Translations under genes and position numbers: made by a program
In this document: one piece after another, positions 42,970 through 53,215 of the stretch
Layout of the letters: each line of letters opens with the position of its first letter
Position numbering within the stretch: the first letter of the stretch is position 1
Assembly: GCF_030296615.1 (NCBI RefSeq)
Contig: NZ_AP027732.1
Location: 3,911,042-3,975,041, forward strand
Direction: 5' to 3'
DNA: 64,000 nucleotides
DNA from: Frondihabitans sucicola
GTDB taxonomy: Bacteria; Actinomycetota; Actinomycetes; Actinomycetales; Microbacteriaceae
The notes under the pieces: model-generated
What the model was told of the DNA's origin: nothing
Database searches by the model: none
Seen by the model: the letters and a program-made list of their open reading frames with translations, nothing else

Positions 42970-44010
42970 ATGAAACGCATCGGATTCCTCTCGTTCGGGC
43001 ACTGGCAGGACGTCCCCGGGTCGAGGACCCGCAGCGCCGGCGACGTGCTGAACCAGACCATCGAGCTGGCCGAGGCCGCCGAGGAGATCGGCATCGCGGG
43101 CGCCTATGTCCGCGTGCACCACTTCGCCCGGCAGCTCGCCTCGCCCTTCCCCCTGCTCGCCGCGATGGGCGCCCGCACCAAGACGATCGAGCTCGGCACC
43201 GGCGTGATCGACATGAGGTACGAGAATCCGCTGTACATGGCCGAGGAGGCCGCCGCCGCCGACCTCATCAGCTCCGGACGACTCCAGCTCGGTGTGAGCC
43301 GCGGATCACCCGAGACCGCCCAGGCCGGCTACGAGTCGTTCGGCTACGTCCCCGCCGACGGCGACACGGACGCCGACCTGGCGCGTCAGCACGCCGCGGT
43401 GTTCCTGGCTGCGATCGAGGGAGCCGGCGTGACCCGCGCGAACAGGCAGATGACCGGATCGGACGGCTACCTGCCGATCCTGCCCCAGTCGCCGGGCCTC
43501 CGCGACCGCATCTGGTGGGGGTCCGGCACCCGCGCCACCGCCACCTGGGTGGCCGAGCAGGGCATGAACCTGCAGTCGTCGACGCTCCTCATCGAAGACA
43601 CCGGGGTGCCGTTCGACGAGCTGCAGGCCGAGCAGATCGCGCTCTACCGCGACGCCTGGCGGAAGGCCGGATGGGAGCGCGAGCCGCGCGTGTCGGTGAG
43701 CAGGAGCATCCTGCCCCTCATCGACGACGAGTCGCGCCACTACTTCGGTCTGCGCGCAGAGGTCGACTCGCACGACCAGGTCGGCAGGATCGACGGTCCC
43801 GACCTCGCGAGATTCGGCCGGTCGTTCATCGGCGAACCGGAGAAGCTCGTCGAGGAACTCGCCCAGGATGCCGCCGTCGCGGCCGCCGACACCGTGCTGG
43901 TCACGGTCCCGAACCAGCTGGGTGTCGCGTTCAACGCCCGCCTGCTCGAAGCTGTCCACGCCGTCGGCGCCGAACTCGGTTGGTCGACGCCCGAGCCCGC
44001 GGTCGTCTGA
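42970..44010 (+). CDS. LLM-class flavin-dependent oxidoreductase
   Basis: A 346-residue luciferase-like monooxygenase. It opens KRIGFLSFGHWQDVPGSRTR and has the TIM-barrel hallmarks of the group: AEEIGIAGAYVRVHHFARQLASPFPLLAAMGARTK (early strands and helix), IELGTGVIDMRYENPLYMAEEAAAADLISSGRLQLGVSRGSPE, and RIWWGSGTRATATWVAEQGMNLQ. Such enzymes use FMNH2 or coenzyme F420; no partner reductase is close. Substrate unknown. The ATG at 42970 lies right after the G-rich block. The gap to the next convergent gene holds a near-perfect 18-bp palindrome at 44031-44048. Confidence 0.88.
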   Translation: MKRIGFLSFGHWQDVPGSRTRSAGDVLNQTIELAEAAEEIGIAGAYVRVHHFARQLASPFPLLAAMGARTKTIELGTGVIDMRYENPLYMAEEAAAADLISSGRLQLGVSRGSPETAQAGYESFGYVPADGDTDADLARQHAAVFLAAIEGAGVTRANRQMTGSDGYLPILPQSPGLRDRIWWGSGTRATATWVAEQGMNLQSSTLLIEDTGVPFDELQAEQIALYRDAWRKAGWEREPRVSVSRSILPLIDDESRHYFGLRAEVDSHDQVGRIDGPDLARFGRSFIGEPEKLVEELAQDAAVAAADTVLVTVPNQLGVAFNARLLEAVHAVGAELGWSTPEPAVV

Positions 44011-44068
44011 CCCTGACGCGGAACGTTTTCGACACCGGATCCGGCGTCGGGAGGAGCCGACGCGGGCG

Positions 44069-45113
44069 CTACGGCGACCGGACGTCGACCGTCGCACCGG
44101 TGCGGACGGACTCCTGCGCCCCGAGCACGACGGCCAGCGTGCGCAGCCCGACCGCGATGTCGGGTTGAGGCCGAGCGCCCGCGCGCACGGCGTCGAGGAA
44201 CGTCGCGATCATCGCCTCGTCGAAGTTCGGCCCGTAGGGCAGGATCCGCGCGGCTCCGGTCGCAGCGTCGATCCCGCGGACGCTCGGCCCGAAGAAGTCG
44301 ACGTCGACGGTGCCGGAGGTTCCGGCGACCGACAGCGTCAGGCCTCCCCAGATGGGCGAGGTGTCGGGTCGACTCCACGAGCAATCGATCGCGGCGATGA
44401 CCCCGTCGGCGTAGGTGAGCGTCACGAGTCCGGACGTCTCGGCCTTCGCGCGCGACGTGTGCAGCGTGCTGTTGGCGACGGCGGTGACCGACGCGACGGG
44501 AACCCCGCGCAGGGCGTCGAGCAGGTCGGCGATGTGCACGACGTGGTCGACGATCGCGCCGCCGCCCGCGAGCTCCGGGTCGGTGAACCAGTCGCGCGAC
44601 AGGGGCAGCATCCCGTTGTTGCTCCCCGGATCGCGAAGACGTCGCCGAGGGCTCCGCCTTCGTACGCGGCCCGTAAGCGCTCGAAGGCGCTGGCGAATCG
44701 GACGGGGAACGCCATCATCAGCGTCACCCCGGCGCGCTCGACGGCGTCGCGCATGGCGATGCCGTCCGCCCAGGTGGTGGCGAGCGGCTTCTCGCAGAGG
44801 ATCGCGGCACCCGCGGAAGCGGCCAGCTCGACCAGCTCGCGGTGCCTGGCGTTCTCACTGGTGACGATCACCGCGTCGGGGCGCCAGGCGAGGAGGTCGT
44901 CGTAGCTGTCGGCGTAGCCGACCCCGAGACGATCCGCGAGCTCGCGACCGCGGAGGTCGCCGAGGAAGCCTCGGGCGACGCCGGAGAACCGTCCGGATCG
45001 GACCCGCGCACCTCCACGCCCGGGAGGTCACGGAGGGCCGTCAGATACCCGATGGCGTGGGTGTGAGCGAACGACATCACGGCGACGCGCAGGGCGCGAT
45101 CCGGCTCGATCAT
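44069..45113 (-). pseudogene. Gfo/Idh/MocA-family dehydrogenase, two apparent frameshifts
   Basis: Three segments in different frames make one oxidoreductase of about 350 residues. Segment 1 from ATG 45113 is RALRVAVMSFAHTHAIGYLTALRDLPGVEVRGSDPD. Segment 2 carries YADSYDDLLAWRPDAVIVTSENARH and the catalytic-type motif LCEKPLATT. Segment 3 is GMLPLSRDWFTDPELAGGGAIVDHVVHIADLL to the end. Restoring one base near 44990 (AACCG) and one in the CCCC at 44624-44627 gives an intact family member. It follows its paralogue at 45114 without a gap, in an operon with a ROK kinase. Substrate is probably a sugar or inositol derivative. Confidence 0.83.
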
Positions 45114-46118
45114 TCAGTGCACCGCGCCGTCGGGGAACTCGGGGAGGTCGACCGGCTGGCCGGTGTCGAGCGAGGTCAGCGCCGCGTTGGCCAGTGCGAC
45201 GGCGACGAGCCCGTCGTGGGCGCTCACGCGCGGCGCCGGGCCGCCCGCGAACGCTGACGCGAAGTCGCGCAGCTCGAGGTAGTAGGGACTCTCTGCCGGA
45301 TCGATCGGCGGCAGCAGCCCGTCGGCCGCCTCGGGCGACTCGAGGTCGGCGGTGTAGTTCTGCTCGGCGAGCGAGGAATGAGCGAGGGTTCCCCGGGTGC
45401 CGGTGACGGAGTACTCGGTCGCGAAACGCAGGTGCGGCGGACCCCAGGTCCCGGCGACGTGGCTGATGGCACCGGACGCGTGGGTCAGCAGGACGTGCGC
45501 CGCCTCGACCGGATGGGCTCCTTCGTCGCGGCGGATCGAGACGGCGGACACGCGGACGACCTCGCCGGCCACCCACCGGGCGATATCGAGGTCGTGGATC
45601 ATCTGGTCCATGATGATCCCGCCCGACAGGGAGCGGTCGCCGAACCAGCGCGTCCGGGTGGGGAACGAGCCGGATCGGGAGAAGCGCAGCACGGCGAGCT
45701 CGCCGAGAAGCCCCGCATCGACAGCTTCTTTGAGCCGGACGTACTCCGGGAAGTAGCGGACCACGTGCGCCGGGTAGAGCTGGACGCCTCGGGCGGCCGC
45801 GCTCTCGACGAGGTCGCGGGCATCGGCGTCGGTGCGCGCCAGCGGCTTCTCGGAGATGACGTTCTTGCCACGGGCGACGGCCCTCTTCACGATGTCGTGA
45901 TGGGTGTGCGTGGGGGTCGCGACGTCGACGAAGTCGGCCACGGCGAGGAGGTCGTCGAGGGTGTCCGCGACCTCGCCCCCGTGCTGCGCCACCAGGTCGT
46001 CGGCTCCCACCGGGGAGTAGACGACCACGCGCGCACCGATGCGCAGAAGGCCCGGCAGGTGGGCGTGGGCGATTCCGCCCGCTCCGATGAGGCCGATGGT
46101 CGGCGCACCGTCCTTCAC
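45114..46118 (-). CDS. Gfo/Idh/MocA-family NAD(P)-dependent oxidoreductase
   Basis: A 334-residue dehydrogenase. The Rossmann fold is TIGLIGAGGIAHAHLPGLLRIG (residues about 6-27), the EKP motif with the active lysine is GKNVISEKPLARTDADA (about 92), and the substrate domain has GGIIMDQMIHDLDIARWVAGE with the conserved Asp/His. The GTG at 46118 follows GAGGGGG and overlaps the ROK gene stop by four bases. With the neighbouring paralogue and a sugar kinase it likely oxidises a sugar, sugar alcohol or inositol. Confidence 0.9.
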   Translation of the reverse strand: MKDGAPTIGLIGAGGIAHAHLPGLLRIGARVVVYSPVGADDLVAQHGGEVADTLDDLLAVADFVDVATPTHTHHDIVKRAVARGKNVISEKPLARTDADARDLVESAAARGVQLYPAHVVRYFPEYVRLKEAVDAGLLGELAVLRFSRSGSFPTRTRWFGDRSLSGGIIMDQMIHDLDIARWVAGEVVRVSAVSIRRDEGAHPVEAAHVLLTHASGAISHVAGTWGPPHLRFATEYSVTGTRGTLAHSSLAEQNYTADLESPEAADGLLPPIDPAESPYYLELRDFASAFAGGPAPRVSAHDGLVAVALANAALTSLDTGQPVDLPEFPDGAVH

Positions 46119-47076
46119 GAGAGCCCCCTCGCACCGGAGAGAAGCGGAGGCTCGAGGAGGAGGGAGGCGCCGATGAGTCCGGCGCCGTCCCCGACGAGGG
46201 ACTGCTCGACGCGCGGCGGAGAGCGCCAGCCGAGGCGTGACGCGATCCCCTCGCGCAGCGGTACGAGCAGACGGTCGCCGGCCTCGCCCAGCCCGCCGCC
46301 GATGACGATGGCGCTCGGGTCGAGCACGGCGGCGAGACCGGTCAGCCCGACCGCGAGAGCCTCGACGGCATCGCGCCAGATCGCGGCAGCGACGGGGTCG
46401 GAGTCGAGGGCGGCCGTGATCTCGCGGGCCCCGCCCGGGAGGACACCCCGGCGGCGCGGTACCGGCGCGCGATGGCGCTGGCCGAGGCGTACACCTCGAC
46501 GCAGCCGCGCTGTCCGCAGGTGCACAGCTCCCCGTCGGGAACGACGGGGACGTGGCCGAACTCGCCCGCACCGCCGGTCGCCCCGGTCACGAACACACCG
46601 CCGGTGACGATCGCGGCCGAGATCCCGGTGCCGATCGGCACGAAGACGAAGTCGTCGCCGTCACGCCCCGCAGCGACGCGCGCGGCCCGCTCGGCGCGGG
46701 CAGCGGCCCGGCCGTCGTGTTCTAGGGCGACGGGGACTCCGAAGCGCTCGGCGAGGAGATCGACGATCGCCACGTCGGTCCAGCCCAGGTTCGCGGCGAA
46801 GATCACCGAGCCGCGAACGCTGTCGACCAGCCCCGGCGAGGCGACGCCGATGCCGGTGAGGCGGTGGCCGCCGGCGGACACGGCGTCGGCCAGCTTGCCG
46901 ATGAGCTCGACCGTGGCCGCGAGCGGCGAGCCCTCCGCGCCGAAGGTCGGCACCGTCGCCCGTTCGAGGACGATCCCGCTGGGACCGAAGGCGGCTCCCT
47001 TGATGGTCGTACCGCCGATGTCGACCGCGACGATCGCGGAATCGCCCGGGGCTGCCTCGAACTGACGGTCGCTCAT
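46115..47076 (-). pseudogene. ROK-family sugar kinase, apparent frameshift
   Basis: From ATG 47076 the product shows the phosphate motif VAVDIGGTTIKGA, the catalytic region ALEHDGRAAARAE, IGTGISAAIV, GGAGEFGHVPV and the ROK zinc motif CTCGQRGCVEVYAS. It then shifts to LPGGAREITAALDSD, DPSAIVIGGGLG and the end at 46115. One more base in GGAGGA near 46441 restores about 320 residues. ROK kinases phosphorylate glucose or N-acyl sugars; the lack of a helix-turn-helix rules out the repressor type. It leads the operon with two Gfo/Idh/MocA dehydrogenases. Confidence 0.85.
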
Positions 47077-47198
47077 GCCGCCACCCTAGCGCCGACGACC
47101 GCGCGTCCCGCGCGCCACCACGAACGGTTCCACAGACCGGCCGTCACGGCCCGCCGAGCGGTCGCGACCGGCCCGCCGAGCGCTTCGGGGGTCTCGGA

Positions 47199-48197
47199 TC
47201 AGACCGAGGCACCCCGGAAGGAGGACGCCGTCAACTCGACGGACCGGAGACGGTCCGCGATGAGCGGCGACTGGTGCGCGACGATCAGCTCGTCGGCCTG
47301 CGCGTCTTCCGCGAACCAGGCGAGATAGGAGGCGACCTCGTCCGGCGTGCCGACGGCGGCGTACTTCATCATGTTGGCGATCTGGCGACCGTTCTGCGTC
47401 GTCAGGAAGATGTCGATCTGTTCGTCGGTGTACTCGGGCGACGAGGGCGTCCGCGAGATCATGCCGCGGACGCGCGTGCGTCGCATGTCGTCGAACTGCG
47501 CTTGGGCGTCGTCGTGCGAGTCGGCGGCGACGACGTTCACGCCGGCGATCACGTGCGGCGCCGAGAGCTGCTCGGACGGCGTGAACTCGCGACGGTAGAA
47601 CTCGACGGCCTGGTGCAGGGTGTCAGGCGCGAAGTGCGAGGCGAACGCGTAGGGCAGGCCGTACGCGGCCGCCAGCTGAGCCCCGAACATCGAGGACCCC
47701 AGAATGTAGAGGGGCACGTGGGTTCCGCGGCCGGGCGTCGCGCTGACTCCCGCGACCCGCGACTCGTCGCCGAGGTAGGCCTGCAGCTCGAGGACGTCTT
47801 GGGGGAAGGACTCCGCCGACATGGCGTCACGGCGCATGGCGTGCATGGTGACCTGGTCGCTGCCGGGAGCGCGACCCAGGCCGAGGTCGATCCTGCCCGG
47901 GTACAGCGACGCGAGGGTGCCGAACTGCTCGGCGATCGTGAGCGGCGCGTGGTTGGGCAGCATGATGCCACCGGCTCCGAGACGGATCGTCGAGGTCTTG
48001 CCCGCGACGTGCCCGATCAGCACGCTCGTGGCGCTCGACGCGATCGTCGCCATGTTGTGGTGCTCGGCGTACCAGACGCGCTCGTAGCCGTTCGCCTCGC
48101 CCGCGCGGGCCAGGGCGACGCTGTTCTCGAAGCTCTGCGCCACCGTCTCTCCGGGGGCGATGGGGGCGAGATCCAGGATCGAGAGTGCAGTGGTCAT
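47199..48197 (-). CDS. LLM-class flavin-dependent oxidoreductase (alkanal-monooxygenase-like)
   Basis: A 332-residue enzyme of the widespread YhbW/MsnO8-like group: [45 protein letters not shown] is the diagnostic opening, followed by [44 protein letters not shown]. Its physiological substrate is not established in the family. It is divergent from the hydroxyacid dehydrogenase gene (60 bp), so a shared promoter region is likely. Confidence 0.9.
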   Translation of the reverse strand: MTTALSILDLAPIAPGETVAQSFENSVALARAGEANGYERVWYAEHHNMATIASSATSVLIGHVAGKTSTIRLGAGGIMLPNHAPLTIAEQFGTLASLYPGRIDLGLGRAPGSDQVTMHAMRRDAMSAESFPQDVLELQAYLGDESRVAGVSATPGRGTHVPLYILGSSMFGAQLAAAYGLPYAFASHFAPDTLHQAVEFYRREFTPSEQLSAPHVIAGVNVVAADSHDDAQAQFDDMRRTRVRGMISRTPSSPEYTDEQIDIFLTTQNGRQIANMMKYAAVGTPDEVASYLAWFAEDAQADELIVAHQSPLIADRLRSVELTASSFRGASV

Positions 48198-48257
48198 GCA
48201 GGACGCAACACCGGGAGCGGCCCCGGTGTTCCCGACCGACGCCTGTAGCCTTTCGGC

Positions 48258-49208
48258 ATGCCTGCGCGTCTGACGATCCTCGACGACTACCAGTCGGTCG
48301 CCCTCACCTCGGCCGAGTGGTCTCGCGTCTCGACCACGTACGAGATCGACGTCGAGACGGAGCACATCGACGCGGAGGACGCCCTGGTCGAGCGCCTCGC
48401 CGACAGCGAGGTCGTCGTCGCGATGCGCGAGCGCACGGCTTTCCCCGCCGCCGTGCTGGCCCGGCTCCCGAAACTGAAGCTCCTGGTCACCACCGGGATG
48501 CAGAACGCATCCATCGACGTGGCTGCCGCCGCGGCCCAGGGCGTCGTGGTGTCGGGAACACAGGGGTCGGGGCGCGAGGTGGCCGAGCTGACGATGGCGA
48601 TGATCCTGAATCTGGCGAGAAACGTCATCGCGGAAGACCGCAGCATGCACGAGGGCGGCTGGCAGCACACGATCGGCGTGCGCCTCGAGGGCAAGAGGCT
48701 GGGTCTCGTCGGGCTCGGCAAGCAGGGCGCCTGGGTCGCAGAGCTCGCGTTGGCGTTCCGCATGGAGGTCGTCGCCTGGAGCCCGAACCTCACGCCGGAG
48801 CGAGCCGCCTCGCACGGTGTCACGGCCGTCGACAAGGAGGAGCTCTTCGAGACCTCCGACTTCGTCTCCGTGCACGTTCCGCTGACCGAGGACACCCGCG
48901 GCCTGATCGGAGCGGAAGAGCTCGCGCTCGTGAAAGACGGCGCGTTCCTCGTCAACACCTCGCGCGGGCCGATCGTCGACTCGGAGGCGCTTCTGATGGC
49001 GCTGATGGTCGACACGCTCGCCGGTGCCGCCCTGGACGTCTACGACGTCGAGCCGCTGCCGGCGTCCGACCCGCTCCGGAAGCTCTCGAACGTGATCCTG
49101 CTCCCCCACATCGGCTACGTGACGCGCGAGGTCTACGCCACCTTCTTCGGCCAGGCCGTCGAAGACGTGCTGGCCTTCCTCGACGGCTCCCCCGTCCGCA
49201 CCCTCTGA
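48258..49208 (+). CDS. D-2-hydroxyacid dehydrogenase
   Basis: A 316-residue NAD-dependent dehydrogenase of the PGDH/formate family. The nucleotide fold is [20 protein letters not shown] (about residues 149-168). The active-site triad is visible: Arg in [10 protein letters not shown], Glu in YDVEPLP and His in LPHIGYVT. The group reduces or oxidises 2-keto/2-hydroxy acids. It is followed after 12 bases by a fumarylacetoacetase-family gene, so the two probably act in one breakdown route. Confidence 0.92.
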   Translation: MPARLTILDDYQSVALTSAEWSRVSTTYEIDVETEHIDAEDALVERLADSEVVVAMRERTAFPAAVLARLPKLKLLVTTGMQNASIDVAAAAAQGVVVSGTQGSGREVAELTMAMILNLARNVIAEDRSMHEGGWQHTIGVRLEGKRLGLVGLGKQGAWVAELALAFRMEVVAWSPNLTPERAASHGVTAVDKEELFETSDFVSVHVPLTEDTRGLIGAEELALVKDGAFLVNTSRGPIVDSEALLMALMVDTLAGAALDVYDVEPLPASDPLRKLSNVILLPHIGYVTREVYATFFGQAVEDVLAFLDGSPVRTL

Positions 49209-49220
49209 AAGGCCCGTGCC

Positions 49221-49919
49221 GTGTCATTCGTGTTCCCGCCGGCCCCGACCCCGTCGCTCGGCATCGCCGACTCCGACGAGCTGTTCCCCGTGCGGAGGAT
49301 CCTCTGCGTCGGCCGCAACTACGCCGACCACGCGCGGGAGATGGGCAGCGACCCGGATCGTGAGCCGCCATTCTTCTTCGCGAAGCCCGCCGACGCGATC
49401 CTGCCGGCCTCCGGCACCGTGCCGTACCCGACCCTCACGGCGCAGCTCGAGTACGAGATCGAACTCGTCGTCGCGATCGGCGCCGGCGGCACCTCGATCG
49501 ACCCGGCCGCCGCGCTCGACCACGTCTGGGGTTACGCGGTCGGGGTCGACCTCACGAGGCGCGACCTCCAGCAGCAGGCGAAAGACACCCGGCGACCGTG
49601 GGACGTCGCCAAGGGGTTCGACGCGTCCGCACCGGTCACGCCCGTCGTGCCGGCGGCGGCCGTGCCGTCGGTGTCGAACGGGCGCATCTGGCTCGCCGTC
49701 AACGGCACCGTGCAGCAGGACGGCGACCTGCGCGAGCTGATCTGGCCCGTCGCCGACATCGTGGCGGCCGCCTCCCGCGCCTGGGCCCTCGAACCGGGCG
49801 ACCTCCTCTTCACCGGCACGCCCTCGGGCGTCGGCCCGGTCGTGCCCGGCGACGTCGTGAGCGGCGGCGTCTCCGGCGTGGGAGAGTTCTCGTTCACGAT
49901 CGGCTCGATCCCCGCCTGA
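49221..49919 (+). CDS. Fumarylacetoacetate hydrolase-family protein
   Basis: A 232-residue single-domain FAH/FAHD1-like hydrolase. Seen are [30 protein letters not shown] and the metal-binding glutamates in [12 protein letters not shown], with [23 protein letters not shown] and [15 protein letters not shown] near the end. The family cleaves acylpyruvates or decarboxylates oxaloacetate in a Mg2+-dependent reaction. The GTG at 49221 is the only suitable start. It is in an operon with the hydroxyacid dehydrogenase. Confidence 0.93.
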   Translation: MSFVFPPAPTPSLGIADSDELFPVRRILCVGRNYADHAREMGSDPDREPPFFFAKPADAILPASGTVPYPTLTAQLEYEIELVVAIGAGGTSIDPAAALDHVWGYAVGVDLTRRDLQQQAKDTRRPWDVAKGFDASAPVTPVVPAAAVPSVSNGRIWLAVNGTVQQDGDLRELIWPVADIVAAASRAWALEPGDLLFTGTPSGVGPVVPGDVVSGGVSGVGEFSFTIGSIPA

Positions 49920-49965
49920 CCGACCGCTCCGGGCTGTCATCTGGGCACGACCGACCTCGGAGGAA

Positions 49966-50364
49966 CTACTCCCGGGGAGACAGGACGCAGAACTCGTTGC
50001 CCTCCGGGTCGCGCAGCACCACCCAGCGCACGTCGGGCCCCTGCCCGACGTCGGCCAGCGTCGCACCGCGGGCCAGGAGGGCGTCGACGTCGGCCTTCTG
50101 ATCGTCGTCGGGACCGGGCGCCAGGTCGATGTGCAGCCGGTTCTTGAGCGTCTTCTCCTCGGGCACCGGCACGAAGACGAACCCCGGCCAGCGCTCGACG
50201 GCCGGCGTCTCGGGCTTCGGGAGCTCGGGCGCGAACGGCGGTGAGATGACGACCTCGTCATCCGCGTCGTACACGATCGGCCAGGAGAGCGTCTCCGCCC
50301 ACCAGGCCGCTTGGGCTTTCACGTCGTGGCTGTCGACGACGATGCTGTACCACCGCAGAGTCAT
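49966..50364 (-). CDS. VOC/glyoxalase-family protein
   Basis: A 132-residue protein with two beta-alpha-beta-beta-beta units: WYSIVVDSHDVKAQAAWWAETLSWPI and, later, NRLHIDLAPGPDDDQKADVDALLARGATLADVG with DVRWVVLRDPEGNEFCVL. It has the ligands of a metal site (His in LHIDL, Glu in GNEFCV). The actinobacterial subgroup is of unknown substrate; bleomycin-type resistance and glyoxalase activity are both seen in the family. Confidence 0.88.
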   Translation of the reverse strand: MTLRWYSIVVDSHDVKAQAAWWAETLSWPIVYDADDEVVISPPFAPELPKPETPAVERWPGFVFVPVPEEKTLKNRLHIDLAPGPDDDQKADVDALLARGATLADVGQGPDVRWVVLRDPEGNEFCVLSPRE

Positions 50365-50417
50365 GCCCTGTTTCTACACCTGTCGCCGCGAGGAGCGACG
50401 ACCCGGGCGGATCGGGA

Positions 50418-51092
50418 TCACCGGATGGTGGTGGTGACATCGACGAGGCTCGGGGCGGCGGGGGCAGAGCCGAAGCCGAAGCGAACGGGTGGCCAGAGGC
50501 GAGCGAGGGCCCCGAGATCCTGCCCCTCGAAGCGCGCCTCGAGCGACGACACGCGCCGGGCGAGAGTCACCCCGTAGAACTCGCGGCGGCCTCCGCCCGC
50601 GGTGCCTGCCGTGGCCGAGCCGGGCACCAGGATCCGCGCCACCGGGTCGATCAGCCGCAGCCAGCCCGGCCGTGTGGCGAGCCCTCGCGGCACCGCGCGC
50701 AGCAGCATGCCGAGCGCCGAGACGGGTCCGACGGCGAGCCGCAGGTCGAGGACGTCGGCGGCGGGCGGGCTGCCGACCGGCGGGGCACCGACGGGCGCAG
50801 AACCGGTGGACGCCGTCCGGACGGGCGCGCTGCCCGCCGTCACGCGGAGGCCGCCGGCGATCTTCCGCCAGGCGACGTCGAGTACCCGCACCTCGTCGAA
50901 CGTGTACGTCGCGGCGATGAAGTCGGCCGCCTCGACGGAGGGGGCGAGCAGGATCCTGCGCCCCTCGGGGGTCTCGACCATCACGTCGGTGATGCCGCCG
51001 AGCGGTGACTCGCGCCACATGCCCACCACGAACCGGGTGCCGGACGTCGTGCCGACCCCGGCGATCCGTCCGATGAAGCGCTGATCCGTCAC
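50418..51092 (-). CDS. Hypothetical protein, actinobacterial
   Basis: A 224-residue soluble protein. It starts TDQRFIGRIAGVGTTSGTRFVVGMWRESPLGGITDVMVE, a beta-rich opening, then has an Ala/Pro/Gly-rich linker (about residues 85-115) and a C-terminal part with WLRLIDPVARILVPGSAT and GRREFYGVTLARRVSSLEARFEG. I know of similar conserved actinobacterial proteins but no function. The GTG at 51092 puts it right after the cysteine desulfurase gene (10 bases), as the last member of the NAD operon or a passenger. Confidence 0.6.
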   Translation of the reverse strand: MTDQRFIGRIAGVGTTSGTRFVVGMWRESPLGGITDVMVETPEGRRILLAPSVEAADFIAATYTFDEVRVLDVAWRKIAGGLRVTAGSAPVRTASTGSAPVGAPPVGSPPAADVLDLRLAVGPVSALGMLLRAVPRGLATRPGWLRLIDPVARILVPGSATAGTAGGGRREFYGVTLARRVSSLEARFEGQDLGALARLWPPVRFGFGSAPAAPSLVDVTTTIR

Positions 51093-51102
51093 GCCCTCGA
51101 CG

Positions 51103-52305
51103 CTACGCGCCGCCGCTGGGCCCCTCTCGGAGGGTGCCGAGGGCGGCGACGGACTCTTGCAGGGCGACGGCCACGGGGCCGAGCTGCTCGGCCGTGACAT
51201 CGGCCTGCCAGGTGAAGCGGACGGCGGTCTGCGCCACATCCGGCGGGTAGCCGAGGGCCGTCAGGACGTGCGACGGCTCGTCGCTCCCGGCCGCGCAGGC
51301 CGAGCCGCTCGACGAGACGATGCCGCGCCGTTCGAGTTCGAGCAGGATCGCCTCGCCGCTCGTCCCGGGGAAGACGAACGACGCGTTGGCGGGCAGGCGT
51401 GCGGGCGAGCGAGCCGGCACGGGCGAGGCACCCCGCGCAGGTCCGACGCCCGCCCCGGTGAGCCGAGCGAGCGGCACCCGCCTCAGCACCTCGGCCACGA
51501 ACGCGTCGCGCGCGACGGTGGCTGCGGCGGCTCGGACCTCGCGGGACGCCTCCGCGAGACCGACGGCGACCCCGAGCGCCACGGCGCCGGCCACGTTCTC
51601 CGTGCCGGAACGCCTCCCGCGCTCCTGACCGCCGCCGTGGATCAGGGGCTCCAGCGGTAGCCGCCCCGCGACGAAAAGTGCTCCGATCCCCTTGGGCGCG
51701 CCGACCTTGTGACCCGAGAGACTCAGTGCCTGGACCCCGAGCTCGTGCACCCGGGTCGGCAGCCAGCCCGCGGTCTGCACGGCGTCGCTGTGGAACGGGA
51801 TCCCCAGAGCAGCGCTCACGGCCGTGAGGGCCGCGAGATCCTGCACCGTCCCGATCTCGTTGTTGGCGTGGGCGAGCGTGACGAGCGTCGTGTCGGGCCG
51901 CAGCACCGCCTGGAGCGCGGCGGGCGTGACCTCGCCGGCCGGGTCGAGCGACACGTACGACACCTCGAACCCGTGGAGCCGCACGAGGTAGTCGACGGAC
52001 TCGAGAACGGCCTCGTGCTCGATCCTGCTCGTGACGAGGTGGCGTCCTCGCGGGTCGCCGAGCGCGATGCCCTTGATCGCGAGATTGTTCGCCTCGGTGC
52101 CGCCGGCTGTGAAGACGACCTCGCCGGGCCGGCCGCCCAACCAGTCGGCGACCCGGGCGCGCGCGGTGGCGAGTGCGCGGGCGGCGGACTCGCCTACCGT
52201 GTGGTGGCTCGACGGGTTGCCGAAGTCGCCCGTCAGGTAGGGCCACATCGCCTCGAGCGCCTCGCGGCGGACGGGGGAGGTGGCGGCGGCGTCGAGATAG
52301 AGCAC
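51103..52305 (-). CDS. Cysteine desulfurase (NifS/IscS-like) of the NAD operon
   Basis: A 400-residue PLP enzyme that takes sulfur from cysteine. Its opening is LYLDAAATSPVRREALEAMW. The PLP lysine is in LSGHKVGAPKG (about residue 198) and the sulfur-carrying cysteine in SSGSACAAGSDEPS (about 335). GTEANNLAIKG and RIEHEAVLES are the family's cofactor motifs. Placed 10 bases after nadC, it most likely loads the Fe-S cluster of quinolinate synthase (NadA), as its counterpart does in other bacteria. A low-complexity Ala/Pro/Arg stretch (about 283-298, GPARGASPVPARSPARLP) is unusual. Confidence 0.9.
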   Translation of the reverse strand: MLYLDAAATSPVRREALEAMWPYLTGDFGNPSSHHTVGESAARALATARARVADWLGGRPGEVVFTAGGTEANNLAIKGIALGDPRGRHLVTSRIEHEAVLESVDYLVRLHGFEVSYVSLDPAGEVTPAALQAVLRPDTTLVTLAHANNEIGTVQDLAALTAVSAALGIPFHSDAVQTAGWLPTRVHELGVQALSLSGHKVGAPKGIGALFVAGRLPLEPLIHGGGQERGRRSGTENVAGAVALGVAVGLAEASREVRAAAATVARDAFVAEVLRRVPLARLTGAGVGPARGASPVPARSPARLPANASFVFPGTSGEAILLELERRGIVSSSGSACAAGSDEPSHVLTALGYPPDVAQTAVRFTWQADVTAEQLGPVAVALQESVAALGTLREGPSGGA

Positions 52306-52315
52306 GACCGCTGCG

Positions 52316-53215
52316 TCAGACCGCGGCGAAGCCGGTGGCGAATCCGGCGCGCCGCCCCGAGCGCACGTCGATCGCCACGTCGAGCCCGAGATCGAGCGAC
52401 CGAACGCTGTGCGTCAGCGCTCCGACCGAGATGAGATCGACACCGGATCGCGCGATCGCCGCGACGGTGTCGAGGTTCACTCCGCCGGACGCCTCGACGA
52501 GCGCGCGGCCGGCCACCTGGGCGACGCCTTTCACTAGGTCGTCCGGCGCGAAGTTGTCGAGCATGATCGTGTCGATCCCGGCGGCGAGGACGTCTTCGAT
52601 CTGATCGAGACGGTCGACCTCCACCTCGACGTGCGTCGTGTGCGACAGCTTCGCCTTCATCGCGACGAGCGCCTCGGTCGTGGTCAGGCCCTGGGCGAGC
52701 AGGATCGCGAGGTGGTTGTCCTTGACGAGGACGGCGTCGCTCAGCGAGAACCGGTGGTTTCGTCCGCCTCCGGCGACGACCGCGTCGCGCTCGAGAGCGC
52801 GAAGCCCGGGAGTCGTCTTGCGGGTGTCGACGATCTGGGCCGAAGTCCCGTCGGTGAGGGCCACGTAGCGCGCGGTCAGCGTGGCGATGCCGGAGAGTCG
52901 CTGCAGGAGGTTGAGGGCGATGCGCTCGGCCCGCAGGATCGACCGCGCCGATCCGCGAAGGACGGCCAGCGTCTCCCCCGCCGAGAAAGGCGATCCGTCG
53001 GCCGAGAGCACCTCGACCTCGACGAGCGGGTCGACCTCGCGGGCCACCGCCAGCAGCACGCGGACGCCGCTGAGGACGCCGTCCTCCCGGGCGACGACGG
53101 ACGCCGTGGCCGTGGCCTCGGCCGGGATCAGCGCCTCGCTGGTGACGTCGCCCCAGGGCGCGTCCTCGCGGAGGGCGGCGCGGACGACTTCGGTGATGGC
53201 GTCATCGGTGAGCAT
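52316..53215 (-). CDS. nadC: Nicotinate-nucleotide pyrophosphorylase (quinolinate phosphoribosyltransferase)
   Basis: A 299-residue enzyme that converts quinolinate and PRPP to nicotinate mononucleotide. Family motifs are EDAPWGDVTSEALIP, LLQRLSGIATLTARYV, QIVDTRKTTPGLRALERDAVVAGGGRNHRFSLSDAVLVKDNHL (here the QPRTase PRPP/carboxylate site residues Arg, Lys and His), and the C-terminal ASGGVNLDTVAAIARSGVDLISVG. It overlaps the end of nadB by 14 bases. Confidence 0.95.
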   Translation of the reverse strand: MLTDDAITEVVRAALREDAPWGDVTSEALIPAEATATASVVAREDGVLSGVRVLLAVAREVDPLVEVEVLSADGSPFSAGETLAVLRGSARSILRAERIALNLLQRLSGIATLTARYVALTDGTSAQIVDTRKTTPGLRALERDAVVAGGGRNHRFSLSDAVLVKDNHLAILLAQGLTTTEALVAMKAKLSHTTHVEVEVDRLDQIEDVLAAGIDTIMLDNFAPDDLVKGVAQVAGRALVEASGGVNLDTVAAIARSGVDLISVGALTHSVRSLDLGLDVAIDVRSGRRAGFATGFAAV